Positions 23,998-34,132 are shown, counted from the stretch's first letter. The stretch: DNA of 64,000 nucleotides from Candidatus Gastranaerophilales bacterium (GCA_900770525.1 CAAHDT010000024.1:18885-82884), one strand, 5' to 3'. The notes: generated by a model not told the origin, from the letters alone. Numbers and translations are program-made.

Positions 23998-26309
23998 TGG
24001 TTACAGAAGCAGATACTAGAGCAGAACTAATAGATGTCAAACTAGCTGAATGTGGTTGGAAAACTGGTGGCGACATCAAAATTCGTCGTGAATTTCCAAT
24101 CAAGGCTGGACGAATTATCGGAGTTAATCAGCGTAATTCTAGATTATCAGCTGATTATGTTCTAGTTTATAAAAATATCAACATTGCAGTAGTTGAGGCA
24201 AAAAAATCTTCAAAAGCTTATACAGAAGGTGTTGCACAAGCAAAAGAATATGCAAAACTTTTGAATATCCGTTTTACTTATTCAACAAATGGCAAAGAGA
24301 TTTACCAAATCGACATGCAAACAGGGGAAGAAAAGTTAGTTGAAAATTATCCGACTCCACAAGAATTATGGGAAATGACGTACAAAGAAGATAGCAAACT
24401 TTGGGAAACTTTAGCTTCAATTCCAATGAATACTGGTGGACGATTCAAAGCTCGTTATTACCAAGAAAACGCTGTTAATGCGGTAACAAAAGCAATATCG
24501 CAAGGTAAAAAAAGAATCCTTTTAACGCTTGCAACAGGTACAGGAAAAACATGTATCGCATTCCAAACAGCATGGAAGCTTATGCAAGCTCGCTGGAATA
24601 CACAAGAAGTCGGTGCAAGATTGCCCAAAATTCTATTTCTTGCAGATAGAAACATTTTAGCCGACCAAGCTTACAACTCTTTTGGGCAATTCGATCAAAA
24701 CGCATTGGCACGTATCAAACCAGAAGAAGTTAAGAAAACAGGAACTGTTCCGACTTCTCAAAGTATATTTTTTACAATTTTCCAAACCTTTATGAGTGGC
24801 GATGAACCATACTTTGGACAATATCCTAAAGATTTTTTTGATTTCATTATCATTGACGAATGCCACAGAGGTGGTGCAAACGATGAAAGCACTTGGAGAA
24901 AGATTTTAGAATATTTTGATTCGGCAGTCCAATTAGGTTTAACCGCAACTCCAAAGCGTAAAAATAACGTTGATACTTATGAATATTTCGGAGAACCAGT
25001 TTATGAATACTCACTAAAAGATGCTATTGATGATGGTTTCTTAACTCCGTTTAGAGTGCGAGAAATCACAGATAACTTTGGAACATACGAATACAATATT
25101 GAAGACTACATTGAAGGTGATATAGACAAAGAAAGAACATACCAAGAGCCTGATTTTAACAAAAATATTATATTAAAGGAACGTGAAGTTGCTCGTGTAA
25201 AAGCGTTTATGAATGAAATAAATCAAAATGAAAAAACTTTAGTTTTTTGTGCGACTCAAAATCATGCAGGGCTTGTTCGAGATATTATCAATCAAGTTAA
25301 AACTGCTACAAATGATGTAAATTATTGCGTTAGAGTAACTGCTGATGACGGTGCAATTGGAGAAGAAAACCTTAGAAAATTTCAAGATACAGAAAAGACG
25401 ATTCCAACAATTTTAACGACTTCTCAAAAACTTTCAACAGGTGTTGATGCTATTCAAATCCGTAATATTGTTTTATTGCGTCCAGTAAATTCCATGATTG
25501 AGTTTAAGCAAATTGTCGGTCGTGGAACTCGTATGTGTGATGGCAAAGCATATTTCACGATATACGATTTTGTAAATGCTAGTCATAACTTTGAAGATAA
25601 AGAGTGGGACGGTCCAACAGAGTATGTTGGGAATAAATCTGGTGGTCATCATGGCAGAAATGAAAACCAAAAAGAAAAGTCTCCAAAACCAGTAGTTGAA
25701 GAAAAGCCCAAAACAATTATTACATTAGGAGGTGGAAGAACTGTTACAATAACAAACTCAAAAACAACTTTCTATGATAATGAATCAGGAAAACCAATTA
25801 GTGCAAAAGCATTTATTGAAAAACTGATAGGAAAAATTCCAGAATTTTTCAAATCAGAAGAAGAATTGCGTGAAATTTGGTCTAGACCTGAAACTAGAAG
25901 AACTTTGCTTAGAAAATTTAAGGAACAAGGTTACACAAAAGAAACTTTTGACCAAATAAAAGAGGTAATTACAGCTCAAAATAATGACGTGTTCGATGTT
26001 TTAGAATACTTGGCATACAACACGGAAATGTTATCTAGAAACGAAAGAGTTGAAATGAGTAAAATAAGAGTTTTTAATAACATTGAATCTCGCAAACAGG
26101 CATTTATTAATTTTGTACTCCAACAATATATTAAAAATGGAGTTGTAGAATTAGATGATAGTAGAATTGGGGAATTAATTAAACTAAAATATGGTTCTCC
26201 TGTAAATGCAATAAATGAACTTGGTGCAATCGATGATATCAGAAATGTTTTTTGTGATTTTCAAAAATATTTATATCAAGTGAAAAAAGATGTCAAAGAC
26301 GCAGTATAA
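23997..26309 (+). CDS. hsdR: Type I restriction endonuclease motor subunit
   Basis: 770 residues. The N-terminal nuclease carries DYVLVYKNINIAVVEAKKS (PD-(D/E)XK, residues about 49-67). The SF2 helicase has ATGTGKT (Walker A, about 178-184), DECHRGG (about 289-295), GLTATPKRK and the motif VI VGRGTRM. A C-terminal EcoEI-type domain follows. Cuts DNA lacking the HsdM methylation. 770 residues fits the shorter EcoEI-like type. TAATG overlap with hsdS; last gene of the operon. Confidence 0.95.
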   Translation: MVTEADTRAELIDVKLAECGWKTGGDIKIRREFPIKAGRIIGVNQRNSRLSADYVLVYKNINIAVVEAKKSSKAYTEGVAQAKEYAKLLNIRFTYSTNGKEIYQIDMQTGEEKLVENYPTPQELWEMTYKEDSKLWETLASIPMNTGGRFKARYYQENAVNAVTKAISQGKKRILLTLATGTGKTCIAFQTAWKLMQARWNTQEVGARLPKILFLADRNILADQAYNSFGQFDQNALARIKPEEVKKTGTVPTSQSIFFTIFQTFMSGDEPYFGQYPKDFFDFIIIDECHRGGANDESTWRKILEYFDSAVQLGLTATPKRKNNVDTYEYFGEPVYEYSLKDAIDDGFLTPFRVREITDNFGTYEYNIEDYIEGDIDKERTYQEPDFNKNIILKEREVARVKAFMNEINQNEKTLVFCATQNHAGLVRDIINQVKTATNDVNYCVRVTADDGAIGEENLRKFQDTEKTIPTILTTSQKLSTGVDAIQIRNIVLLRPVNSMIEFKQIVGRGTRMCDGKAYFTIYDFVNASHNFEDKEWDGPTEYVGNKSGGHHGRNENQKEKSPKPVVEEKPKTIITLGGGRTVTITNSKTTFYDNESGKPISAKAFIEKLIGKIPEFFKSEEELREIWSRPETRRTLLRKFKEQGYTKETFDQIKEVITAQNNDVFDVLEYLAYNTEMLSRNERVEMSKIRVFNNIESRKQAFINFVLQQYIKNGVVELDDSRIGELIKLKYGSPVNAINELGAIDDIRNVFCDFQKYLYQVKKDVKDAV

Positions 26310-26364
26310 CGATCATATTTGACATAGTGATTTGTTATAGTAAAAATATAACCAAGGAGTGTTT

Positions 26365-26478
26365 ATGAAAAAATTTTTAGTAGTTTTATTATATTTGTTT
26401 TTGTTGACTGGCATGTGCTTGGCACAAAATGTGACCTCATATGACAAATACGGCAGAAAAGTCGGGAGTTATAAATAG
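26365..26478 (+). CDS. 37-residue secreted or membrane peptide
   Basis: A complete frame from ATG 26365, with AAGGAGTGTTT just upstream, encodes 37 residues: a signal-like N-terminus (MKKFLVVLLYLFLLTGMCLA) and a short hydrophilic tail (QNVTSYDKYGRKVGSYK). A TTGACA at 26320 could be the -35 of its promoter, but the -10 is weak. The DKYGRKxGSY tail looks like a signature rather than random sequence. It lies between hsdR and the sigma factor gene. Role unknown. Confidence 0.5.
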   Translation: MKKFLVVLLYLFLLTGMCLAQNVTSYDKYGRKVGSYK

Positions 26479-26590
26479 ATTATTTAAAAATTATATTTCA
26501 GTAAATTAATATATTAACTTATACTTTTCATTTTATGTTAGTATTTATTATATTATTGTGAAGTTTTAAGTTGCAAATAGCCATAAATAA

Positions 26591-27949
26591 ATGTCTATTC
26601 AAAGGTGGTTAAATTTAAGTATGAATGAAGATTTAGTAATAAAATTAATTAAACCATATTTAAATTCTAAAAAGGAAATTCTGTATGCAGATTTTGAAGA
26701 TCTTTTTTCTTTTTTAGAAAGGAAAGAACAATATGAACTAACCGAGTTTTTATTTTCAAATGGTGTAATTTTAGTTGATAAAAAATCTGAGGATACTCCT
26801 TTGAGTGACACTTCCCCTGCAAAAATTTTATCCCATAAGAGTATAATAGTTAAAAAGCAGAATAAGAACAATTCTATAATAATAAAAAAATCAACAAGAA
26901 AGAAACGAAATTCATATCTGAAAGAATCGAATGAATATTTGGTTGAGTTATACCAAAAGACAGAAGACAAAAATATTTTACAAATACTAATAGATAAAAA
27001 TAAAAAATATCTATATAAATTGATAAAAAGAAACAGTTATTTTTTTAGACACAGTTTAGAAGATGAAGATTTATATCAAATTGCTGTTATTGGATTTATT
27101 GAGGGATGTCAAAGATTTGACCATAATAAAGGATATAATTTACTAACTTATGTTACATTTTGGATAAATCAAATAATTAGAAGAGTAGTTATAGACACTG
27201 GGTTTATAATAAGATTACCTGTACATAGATGGGAACAAATTATTAAAGTAAGTAAACAATTTAGTCGACACAAAGAAGAAGATTTTGAAGATTTACCAGA
27301 TCAGGAATTAGAAAAGTATAAAGATATAATGATTTTAAAACAAAATTATTTAAATCCAAAATATTTAGATGACTATGCTGGAGAAAATAGAGATACAAAT
27401 ATTATTGACTTAGTTTCAAATAATGCACAATGTTTGGTTAGTAAATTTAAACAACCAGAGGAATATGTTTCTGAAAGAGAAATGTTTCAACTAATCGAAA
27501 ATTCGCTAGATTCCTTATCTCTTAGGGGCAAAGATGTTATTATGCTTCGTTTTGGACTAGAATCAAATCCTGAAATGACCTTAAATGAAATCGGAGAAAA
27601 ATTTGGAGTAACACGAGAAAGAATACGTCAAATTGAAGAAAAAAGTCTTAGTAAATTACGTAAAAATTTTAAGAATAAGTTTGCTTATCAAATCTTAGAC
27701 TTATTAGATGACAAAACCTCATGTTTGAAAAATTTTAATCCTTTGTATAATTTTAAGAAAAATGGGATTTCTTATCTTCCTGATGAGCATGCAATTATTG
27801 AAAGAATTATAAAATTAAATAAAAATGAAGAAGATTTAGAAATTTTATATAATAAAGTTGTTGATTGTGCTAAACAAAATTCATATAATGAAAAATTATT
27901 AAATCATGATGAGATAATTGTAAAAATAAAAAATTTAAAGGAGATATAA
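26591..27949 (+). CDS. Full-length primary-type sigma-70 factor in defence island
   Basis: 452 residues with the RpoD domain order. A region 1.1-like start (residues about 12-70), a Lys-rich linker, region 2 (about 156-205: EDLYQIAVIGFIEGCQRFDH, LTYVTFWINQIIRR), region 3.0 (IIRLPVHRWEQI) and region 4 (about 325-365: LNEIGEKFGVTRERIRQIEE). All helix-turn-helix residues of region 4.2 are kept. An additional copy of this type next to a helicase and outside the core genome is unusual. Stop TAA abuts the helicase ATG. The ATG at 26591 has no good ribosome site; ATG at 26621 is an alternative. Confidence 0.85.
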   Translation: MSIQRWLNLSMNEDLVIKLIKPYLNSKKEILYADFEDLFSFLERKEQYELTEFLFSNGVILVDKKSEDTPLSDTSPAKILSHKSIIVKKQNKNNSIIIKKSTRKKRNSYLKESNEYLVELYQKTEDKNILQILIDKNKKYLYKLIKRNSYFFRHSLEDEDLYQIAVIGFIEGCQRFDHNKGYNLLTYVTFWINQIIRRVVIDTGFIIRLPVHRWEQIIKVSKQFSRHKEEDFEDLPDQELEKYKDIMILKQNYLNPKYLDDYAGENRDTNIIDLVSNNAQCLVSKFKQPEEYVSEREMFQLIENSLDSLSLRGKDVIMLRFGLESNPEMTLNEIGEKFGVTRERIRQIEEKSLSKLRKNFKNKFAYQILDLLDDKTSCLKNFNPLYNFKKNGISYLPDEHAIIERIIKLNKNEEDLEILYNKVVDCAKQNSYNEKLLNHDEIIVKIKNLKEI

Positions 27950-30900
27950 ATGTTGGATATAATAAATGAAAAAGTACAAAATATAATATCTAATATTGAA
28001 CTAGATAAAAGTTTAATTGTAATAAAAGGTATTGATACTACAGTATATTCAACAGTAAATTTATCAAATTTATTTAATAAAAGTTTGACAAAAAATTGGT
28101 TAGAATTTATTTCTTCAAATAGTAAAATTATCTCATATGAAGAATTTTTATATTTTTATCAATTTATAGTTGAAGAATTTGATGATGTATATATTATCAA
28201 CAATAATATATATAATAATTTTTACCCTCTCTATAGTAATCTCTCTTTAGAAGATAAAAAACAATTAGCAGATTTTTTTGACCATGATAATAATGATAAT
28301 GAAATCTCAGCTATACCAATACATGATGGAGAAAAATACACTAAAATTTATTCAAATTTAAAAAATATAAATGATTCATTTTGGGTAAGATATAACGACG
28401 AAGTAGAACTTTTAAACGTTAAAGTACATGTAATTAATTTATTTAATAATGACAATAAAGAATTGATTATAAATGAGTTAACCGATGGATCTTATTTAGA
28501 AAAAGTCATTTATATACAAGAAGTAGAAGATTATTTATTATCATTAAATATAATTTTTAAAAATGAATCAGTGAGTATTAATATAGATAGCTATACAGGT
28601 GATAAAGATGTTTTAATTGCCCAATTATCTATTATTCAAAAACTTTATAATAATTTAAAAATATTTAAAATTAAAAATAAAGAACAAAAATTGGAATATA
28701 ATCCTGAATTTAAAAATATATTAAAACAATATTGGAGGCATGATTCGTTTAGAACATTGAAAGTCTATGATAATGATGATATTAAAAATGGTATAAAAAC
28801 AGTAAAAGAAATTTCTCAAGAAGATATTATTAATGATTTAGTCTATCAAGTTGAATCTGTTGTTCAAAAACCAGAATTTGACTATTCAGATATGTTTGTT
28901 ACAGCACCAACAGGAGCTGGTAAATCAGCAATGTTTTTAATCCCAGCTATATATCTTGCTGAAAAATATAATCTAGTAACCTTGGTAATCTCTCCATTAA
29001 TAGGTTTAATGAATGATCAAGTTTCTAATTTGGAAAAATTATCATATAAACATGCTAAAACAATAAATTCAGATATTTCTCAAATTGAAAAAGAAGAAAT
29101 TATGGGAGAAATAAAAGATGGAGAGTGCCATATATTATATCTTTCTCCAGAATCATTACTTGCTAGAAGTGATATATCACAAATTATTGGTGATAGAAAA
29201 ATTGGATTAATTGTTATTGATGAAGCCCATATTGTTACAACGTGGGGAAAACAATTTAGACCTGATTATTGGTACTTGGGAGATTACATTAAGAAATTAA
29301 GGAAAAAGCAATCCTTAACTTCTCACCCATTTATAATTTCTACATTTACAGCCACTGCTATTTATGGTGGTATTGAAGATATGTACGTAGAAACATTAGA
29401 TAGCCTAAATATGAGAAAACCAATAACATATTTAGGGTATGTAAAACGAGATGATATTGAAATTAAAATTACAGAACTTCAAACAAAAACACAACGAGGT
29501 CAATACCAATTAGAAAAATTTGATGCGCTATTACAAACAGTTAAACGTGCGATATTGATAAATAAAAAAACATTAATATATTTTCCTAATATACCACTAA
29601 TAAATTCTTTTTATACTTATTGTCAGGCTTATGATGTGTCAAAATATATTGTTATGTATTATGGACCAATGAATGGAGAAGAAAAGAAGGAAAATGCAGA
29701 ACTATTTAAAACCGGGGAAAAACCTATAATGATTGCGACAAAGGCATTTGGTATGGGAATTGATATTAGCGACATTGCAATAGTTTGTCATTTTGCGCCT
29801 ACAGGGAATGTATGCGACTATGTTCAAGAAATCGGTAGAGCGGCACGAGATCCTAAAATTAAAGGAGAAGCTATTTATTCTCATATGAGAAATGATTTTC
29901 AACATATAAATAGATTACATGGCTTATCTGCCGTAAAAAAATATCAATTGATAAATGTAATAAAAAAAGTTTATGAATTATTTAATATTAAATTAAAAAC
30001 AGAAAATAAATTAAATACTCATTTTTCTAAAAAAAGAAATGAAATGCTAGTTGATGCCGAAAATTTCACATATATATTTGAGGGGCAAAAAGAATCTTCG
30101 CAAGATGAATTGATTGCCAAAGTAAAAACAGCACTTTTATTAATTCAGAAAGATTATACATCTAAAATGGGATTTGCTCCGTTTGCTATGAGACCATCAA
30201 CATTATATGCACAAGGATATTTTGAAATTTCTACTGATATAATTAAAAGTCTTATAAATCGTTATGGACATTCGTGTTTTAAAAAATGTTCGAGTTCTGA
30301 AAATATATATATTGTAAATTTACAACATATCTGGGAACTAGATTACAGCAAAATTTTATCATTCCCAAAATTTAAACATTTATTATACACTTCAGATGAT
30401 GAAGTAAGTAAATATAATTTAAATAAAATACTTCCTGCAACCTGTATCAATATTAAATTTACAAATGATGAAAAATGTTCACAGGTGCAAAATGCACTTA
30501 ATTATATTTTAAGAAGATCTGTAGATAATGGAACTTATTTAAAAGTAGAATTTGATAAAGAAGAAAAAGATTCTTTGAAAAATATATCAAATTATATTAA
30601 CACTAGGGCAGATATTTCTCCATTTCGGGCAACAGGTATTTCTAATATACTAATAGCAACAATAAAAAATTATATGAGAAATTATAATACATCTATGAAT
30701 GCAGAAATTATGAAACCTAGAACTACACAATATGGTTTAGAATCATATTCATTTGGAAGACCAATTGAAAATTTTATCGATTGGTTAAGTAGTATGAAAA
30801 AATATCTACATTCTCAAGAAAATAACGGTATTATTTATGTTGTAAAAGGTAAAGGTGAAAAAAGCATAAAGGAAATCATAACAGCTTTGGGCTACTTAGA

Positions 30901-31171
30901 GGCAATAAATTATGTCAGTTTTGAAGCAAGTGGAGGACTAAATAGTCAAATATATATATATGTCAACCAAACTAAAACTATGGAAGAAGTTATAAGGAAG
31001 CCTCAATATTACAACAATAGATTACTTGATAAAGTTGCACAGCGACATAAAATTTCTGTTGCAATGCTTACATATTTATACCAAAACAATTTTGATAGTG
31101 ATACGATATGGAATTATATAGAAAATTATTTCTTAGGGCTGGTACCTGAAGCTGTAAAAATATGTGATTAA
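27950..31171 (+). CDS. Large RecQ-like DEAD/DEAH helicase
   Basis: 1073 residues. The first 310 residues have no recognised fold. The helicase core has TAPTGAGKS (Walker A, 318-326), VISPLIGLMNDQ (motif Ia, RecQ-like), VIDEAHIVTTWGKQFRPDY (423-441; motif II plus the RecQ aromatic-loop-like region), STFTATA (motif III), KAFGMGIDI (V) and QEIGRAARD (VI, about 626-634). No RQC zinc cluster or HRDC domain was seen, but the last 400 residues are uncharacterised. ATG at 27950 directly follows the sigma stop, with AAGGAGATATAA as ribosome site inside the sigma gene, so both are made together. The G+C is very low here (12 of 60 bases at 28201-28260). Confidence 0.85.
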   Translation: MLDIINEKVQNIISNIELDKSLIVIKGIDTTVYSTVNLSNLFNKSLTKNWLEFISSNSKIISYEEFLYFYQFIVEEFDDVYIINNNIYNNFYPLYSNLSLEDKKQLADFFDHDNNDNEISAIPIHDGEKYTKIYSNLKNINDSFWVRYNDEVELLNVKVHVINLFNNDNKELIINELTDGSYLEKVIYIQEVEDYLLSLNIIFKNESVSINIDSYTGDKDVLIAQLSIIQKLYNNLKIFKIKNKEQKLEYNPEFKNILKQYWRHDSFRTLKVYDNDDIKNGIKTVKEISQEDIINDLVYQVESVVQKPEFDYSDMFVTAPTGAGKSAMFLIPAIYLAEKYNLVTLVISPLIGLMNDQVSNLEKLSYKHAKTINSDISQIEKEEIMGEIKDGECHILYLSPESLLARSDISQIIGDRKIGLIVIDEAHIVTTWGKQFRPDYWYLGDYIKKLRKKQSLTSHPFIISTFTATAIYGGIEDMYVETLDSLNMRKPITYLGYVKRDDIEIKITELQTKTQRGQYQLEKFDALLQTVKRAILINKKTLIYFPNIPLINSFYTYCQAYDVSKYIVMYYGPMNGEEKKENAELFKTGEKPIMIATKAFGMGIDISDIAIVCHFAPTGNVCDYVQEIGRAARDPKIKGEAIYSHMRNDFQHINRLHGLSAVKKYQLINVIKKVYELFNIKLKTENKLNTHFSKKRNEMLVDAENFTYIFEGQKESSQDELIAKVKTALLLIQKDYTSKMGFAPFAMRPSTLYAQGYFEISTDIIKSLINRYGHSCFKKCSSSENIYIVNLQHIWELDYSKILSFPKFKHLLYTSDDEVSKYNLNKILPATCINIKFTNDEKCSQVQNALNYILRRSVDNGTYLKVEFDKEEKDSLKNISNYINTRADISPFRATGISNILIATIKNYMRNYNTSMNAEIMKPRTTQYGLESYSFGRPIENFIDWLSSMKKYLHSQENNGIIYVVKGKGEKSIKEIITALGYLEAINYVSFEASGGLNSQIYIYVNQTKTMEEVIRKPQYYNNRLLDKVAQRHKISVAMLTYLYQNNFDSDTIWNYIENYFLGLVPEAVKICD

Positions 31172-31188
31172 ACTTATCTATTAATATT

Positions 31189-31740
31189 CTACTCAAATAC
31201 AACTCTATTCAAACTGAATTCGTTTTTAGGAGTTAGTCGTTTGACTTGGAATGAGCAGGTTTTGTCAATGTAGCCGAGGTTTTGGAAATATTTCAGTAGC
31301 TGATTTAGTAGTGCCAGCGTGTTTTTGATTCTGCGAGGTTTTAGGTGGCGGAGTTTGCACATTCTATAAACCTCTTTTACGTCCTTTGCATCAAGTTCGT
31401 GCAAAAATTTTCCTTTCAAAAATGGAACAATATTGAAATTAAAAATCGAGTTATAATTCCTGTAAGTCTCCAATTTGCAATGCTTTCGCACATATTTCTC
31501 CATAAAATATTCGACCGCGTTTTCAACCTCAATCTGCTGCCGTTTCTTCGTCTTTGGCATAAAAAGTTCAAAACTCTCTTTTGGCTTGTCGCCTGCAATT
31601 TTGAACACGCCTTGTTCAAAAACTATTTTATTGGTGTTCAAAAGCCGTTCAAGATCGTTTTTGCAATCGCACTCGGCAATCATTTCAATTTCATCAAGTG
31701 TAAATTCTTTCAAGTGTCGTGCTAATTTTTCAATGTTCAT
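31189..31740 (-). CDS. SAM-like DNA-binding protein of the transposition module
   Basis: 183 residues. Residues about 70-170 resemble the N-terminal core-binding (SAM-like) domain of tyrosine recombinases (VENAVEYFMEKYVRKHCKLE, YNSIFNFNIVPFLKGKFLHE, TLALLNQLLKYFQNLGYI), but no catalytic domain follows. It overlaps the MuB/TnsC-like gene by four bases. It may help target choice or end binding, in the position where Tn7-like elements carry accessory transposition genes. Ends 18 bases from the helicase stop (convergent). Confidence 0.55.
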   Translation of the reverse strand: MNIEKLARHLKEFTLDEIEMIAECDCKNDLERLLNTNKIVFEQGVFKIAGDKPKESFELFMPKTKKRQQIEVENAVEYFMEKYVRKHCKLETYRNYNSIFNFNIVPFLKGKFLHELDAKDVKEVYRMCKLRHLKPRRIKNTLALLNQLLKYFQNLGYIDKTCSFQVKRLTPKNEFSLNRVVFE

Positions 31741-32417
31741 ACTAATTGTTGTATTACCTCCAAATTTATTTCGTCTAAATTATTTTCTTTTGCTACGATT
31801 TCCAGCTGGTTAATCAGTTGAACAATCTGCCTAAACCTATTGTATTTTTTGTAGATATATTCAATCGAATCAGTTGTAATTTTCACCTCCGCCAACTGTT
31901 CAAAAATCGGTTTCAAATCCCCAACAGAAAATACTTCAAATTTCACAATCTCTGAAAATCTGTCATAAAGATGTTTGTAACGTTCAAGTTTTCTGTGTGC
32001 TAAACCCATTCCCACAAACACTATCGGACAATCGGTTTCGTCGTGAATATCCCTGAGCGTTTCAATCGTTTTGTAATTGTTCATAAGATAATCAATCTCG
32101 TCGATGAAAATCGTCTGTGGGTTTGTCTTTAGCTTTTTAACTACAATATTAAAGTTGTCCGAGGTCAAATATCTTGGAATTTCATCAAGCTCTTTGACAA
32201 ATTTTTCAAGCAGCACACGACTTGTCATAATATTTGAACACCTCAAATAAATCCCATCATACTTGCACGCAAGCCACAACGCCGTTTGCGATTTTCCAAG
32301 TCCAGCTTCGCCGTACACCAATCCCATCTTTGGAATATTTTTCGGTTTGTTTTGCAAGTTTTCAACCAAGCCTATAAAGTTTTTGACATTGTTCGTTTTT
32401 ACAAAAATCTTTTTCAT
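31737..32417 (-). CDS. MuB/TnsC-type AAA ATPase of transposition module
   Basis: 226 residues. Walker A GEAGLGKS (about 37-44), Walker B TIFIDEIDYL (about 117-126) and sensor-like CPIVFVGMG (about 148-156) identify an AAA+ ATPase like MuB, TnsC or IstB. It would select target DNA and activate the transposase encoded just upstream. Overlaps both neighbours by four bases. Confidence 0.85.
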   Translation of the reverse strand: MKKIFVKTNNVKNFIGLVENLQNKPKNIPKMGLVYGEAGLGKSQTALWLACKYDGIYLRCSNIMTSRVLLEKFVKELDEIPRYLTSDNFNIVVKKLKTNPQTIFIDEIDYLMNNYKTIETLRDIHDETDCPIVFVGMGLAHRKLERYKHLYDRFSEIVKFEVFSVGDLKPIFEQLAEVKITTDSIEYIYKKYNRFRQIVQLINQLEIVAKENNLDEINLEVIQQLV

Positions 32418-34132
32418 TCTTCACTCCCATAAAGCAATTTATACTCTTTTGTTTTCTTAAATTCTGCAATCCATTTATCTTGTGGATTATTCTTAATTAA
32501 ATATTCATATTTTTCCGAATTATTCTTAAAAACTTTTTGCACATCTTTTGAACGCTCTTTAAACTCAGTTTGAACAGAGGTTGAATTTTCTTCAAACATT
32601 TTTGTTTCTAAATATTTTGTTTCATCATTTGAGAGGTATGCTTTCACAGCATTTATTGTTTTCTTGTGTATTTTTCTTTGTTTTACAATTTTTTGTTTGT
32701 AGTCTTCAAAATCTTTTACCGTACCCAATAATTTCGCCATTGGATGAGTTTCGGTTACTCGCTCTGCCGTACAAAGATACTCGCCTTTTGTTGTGAACAC
32801 CTTGATTTTTGTCAAATCAAAAAGGTTGTATTTAATCATCACCTTGCTCTTGAACCCATAAAGTCGCTCGTCAAAATAGTCACAATTCAAGAACCTGATG
32901 CCGTTTCTTTGAATGGTCTTTACTTCAGTTGCAAGCATTAAATCGTCTAACTTGGATTCATCAATATTTTGTCGTTTTCGACTTTCAAAGACTTCTGCGA
33001 TACTTTTATCTGGTGCATTCGGACAAGGTTGAGAATTTTTGAATTTTAGCCACATATCAATCATTTTTATTGTTTCCTCAATCGTTGGAATATAGTCACA
33101 ATGCCAAGCCTTATGCAGTTTTTCGTTCCTCATCAAGTACGCAGGCTTTTTGGAAATTTCAGAACCCATATAACTTGGCAATAATTTTTCAAAACCTTCT
33201 TGAAATTCCTTGAAAAATCTCTCAATTACTTTTGCTCTTGCGTTATAAGGTCGAGCAAAAACTGTTTCAATTCCAAGTTTCGCATACAAACCATAGAAAC
33301 CAAGTTCATTGAACCCTTTATTGTCGGTAAAATACTTTGCTCTAAACGCTCTGCCATTATCTTGATACACGATTTTTGGAATCATATCCAAATTTATTAT
33401 GGAATTCCGGAGTGCACTTGCGATGCATTGAGTATTCTCCTCGAGCATAATTTCATACCCAACAAGTGCTGTCGATTTCCAATCCAAAAATCCGACTAAA
33501 GTCGCACGACAAGGTTTGCCCGTAAATGGATTAATGACTTGAAAAGCTAACTTATGTCCATCTGCCACCAAAATATCTCCAACATCTAAAAGCGAAGCAT
33601 CACGTTTTATATATGGGGCAACTTTATCAGATAGTGCCTTTTCGCCATCTCGAGCAAGTGTCCATTTGTCAAAGTTATTTGCTTTGTACCATTTTGCATA
33701 ACGTCTAAAAGTTACGTCAGTTGGAATAAACGCTTGTCCTTGCTCTTTCAATTTGTACTTGGTGAGAGCAATGGCCTTGCCGATACAAATGCGATTCGGG
33801 TGCAGAAGCAAACTCATAAAAATCTTCATTTCTTCTTCGGTCAAAGTTGAGCGAAACTCATTGACGGAAGCATATCTATACTGTGGAATGAGCCTTGTGT
33901 AATCGTCTGTGCCATTCAACATAGTTTTCCAGCGATGCAACGAACCTCGGCTAATTTTTCCTAGAATATTGAACAAATGACCTTTTTCAGAATTGTACAT
34001 TTTGACAAAATCATAATCAGCTTGGAGTTTTACGTTAGATTTTCGCCTAAATTCTTCCCATTGTTTGACAAGGTCTAACCTTGCAAGTGCAACCTTTTTG
34101 GCGTGTTCAGGTGTGTAAGTAATTTCTGCCAT
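32414..34132 (-). CDS. Mu/TnsB-type DDE transposase
   Basis: 572 residues from ATG 34132 (AAAGGATGTAAAG upstream); the longer frame to 34186 overlaps the preceding gene. The core is an RNase H-like integrase fold with ILVADGHKLAFQV (first D), IVYQDNGRAFRAK (second D) and AKVIERFFKEFQ (E), followed by a Mu-type C-terminal beta barrel and a basic tail that would contact the ATPase. The N-terminal part has winged-helix character. Element type (Mu-like phage versus Tn7/Tn552-like transposon) cannot be fixed from this alone, because only transposition genes remain. Confidence 0.88.
   Translation of the reverse strand: MAEITYTPEHAKKVALARLDLVKQWEEFRRKSNVKLQADYDFVKMYNSEKGHLFNILGKISRGSLHRWKTMLNGTDDYTRLIPQYRYASVNEFRSTLTEEEMKIFMSLLLHPNRICIGKAIALTKYKLKEQGQAFIPTDVTFRRYAKWYKANNFDKWTLARDGEKALSDKVAPYIKRDASLLDVGDILVADGHKLAFQVINPFTGKPCRATLVGFLDWKSTALVGYEIMLEENTQCIASALRNSIINLDMIPKIVYQDNGRAFRAKYFTDNKGFNELGFYGLYAKLGIETVFARPYNARAKVIERFFKEFQEGFEKLLPSYMGSEISKKPAYLMRNEKLHKAWHCDYIPTIEETIKMIDMWLKFKNSQPCPNAPDKSIAEVFESRKRQNIDESKLDDLMLATEVKTIQRNGIRFLNCDYFDERLYGFKSKVMIKYNLFDLTKIKVFTTKGEYLCTAERVTETHPMAKLLGTVKDFEDYKQKIVKQRKIHKKTINAVKAYLSNDETKYLETKMFEENSTSVQTEFKERSKDVQKVFKNNSEKYEYLIKNNPQDKWIAEFKKTKEYKLLYGSEE

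Noticed and set aside
31171..31189. Left terminus of the transposon in the gap after the helicase
   Set aside because: Only 17 bases separate the two stops and none resembles the end motif, so the boundary is more likely elsewhere.
31345..31813. + strand frames opposite the transposition genes
   Set aside because: Shadows of coupled minus-strand genes with recognisable motifs.
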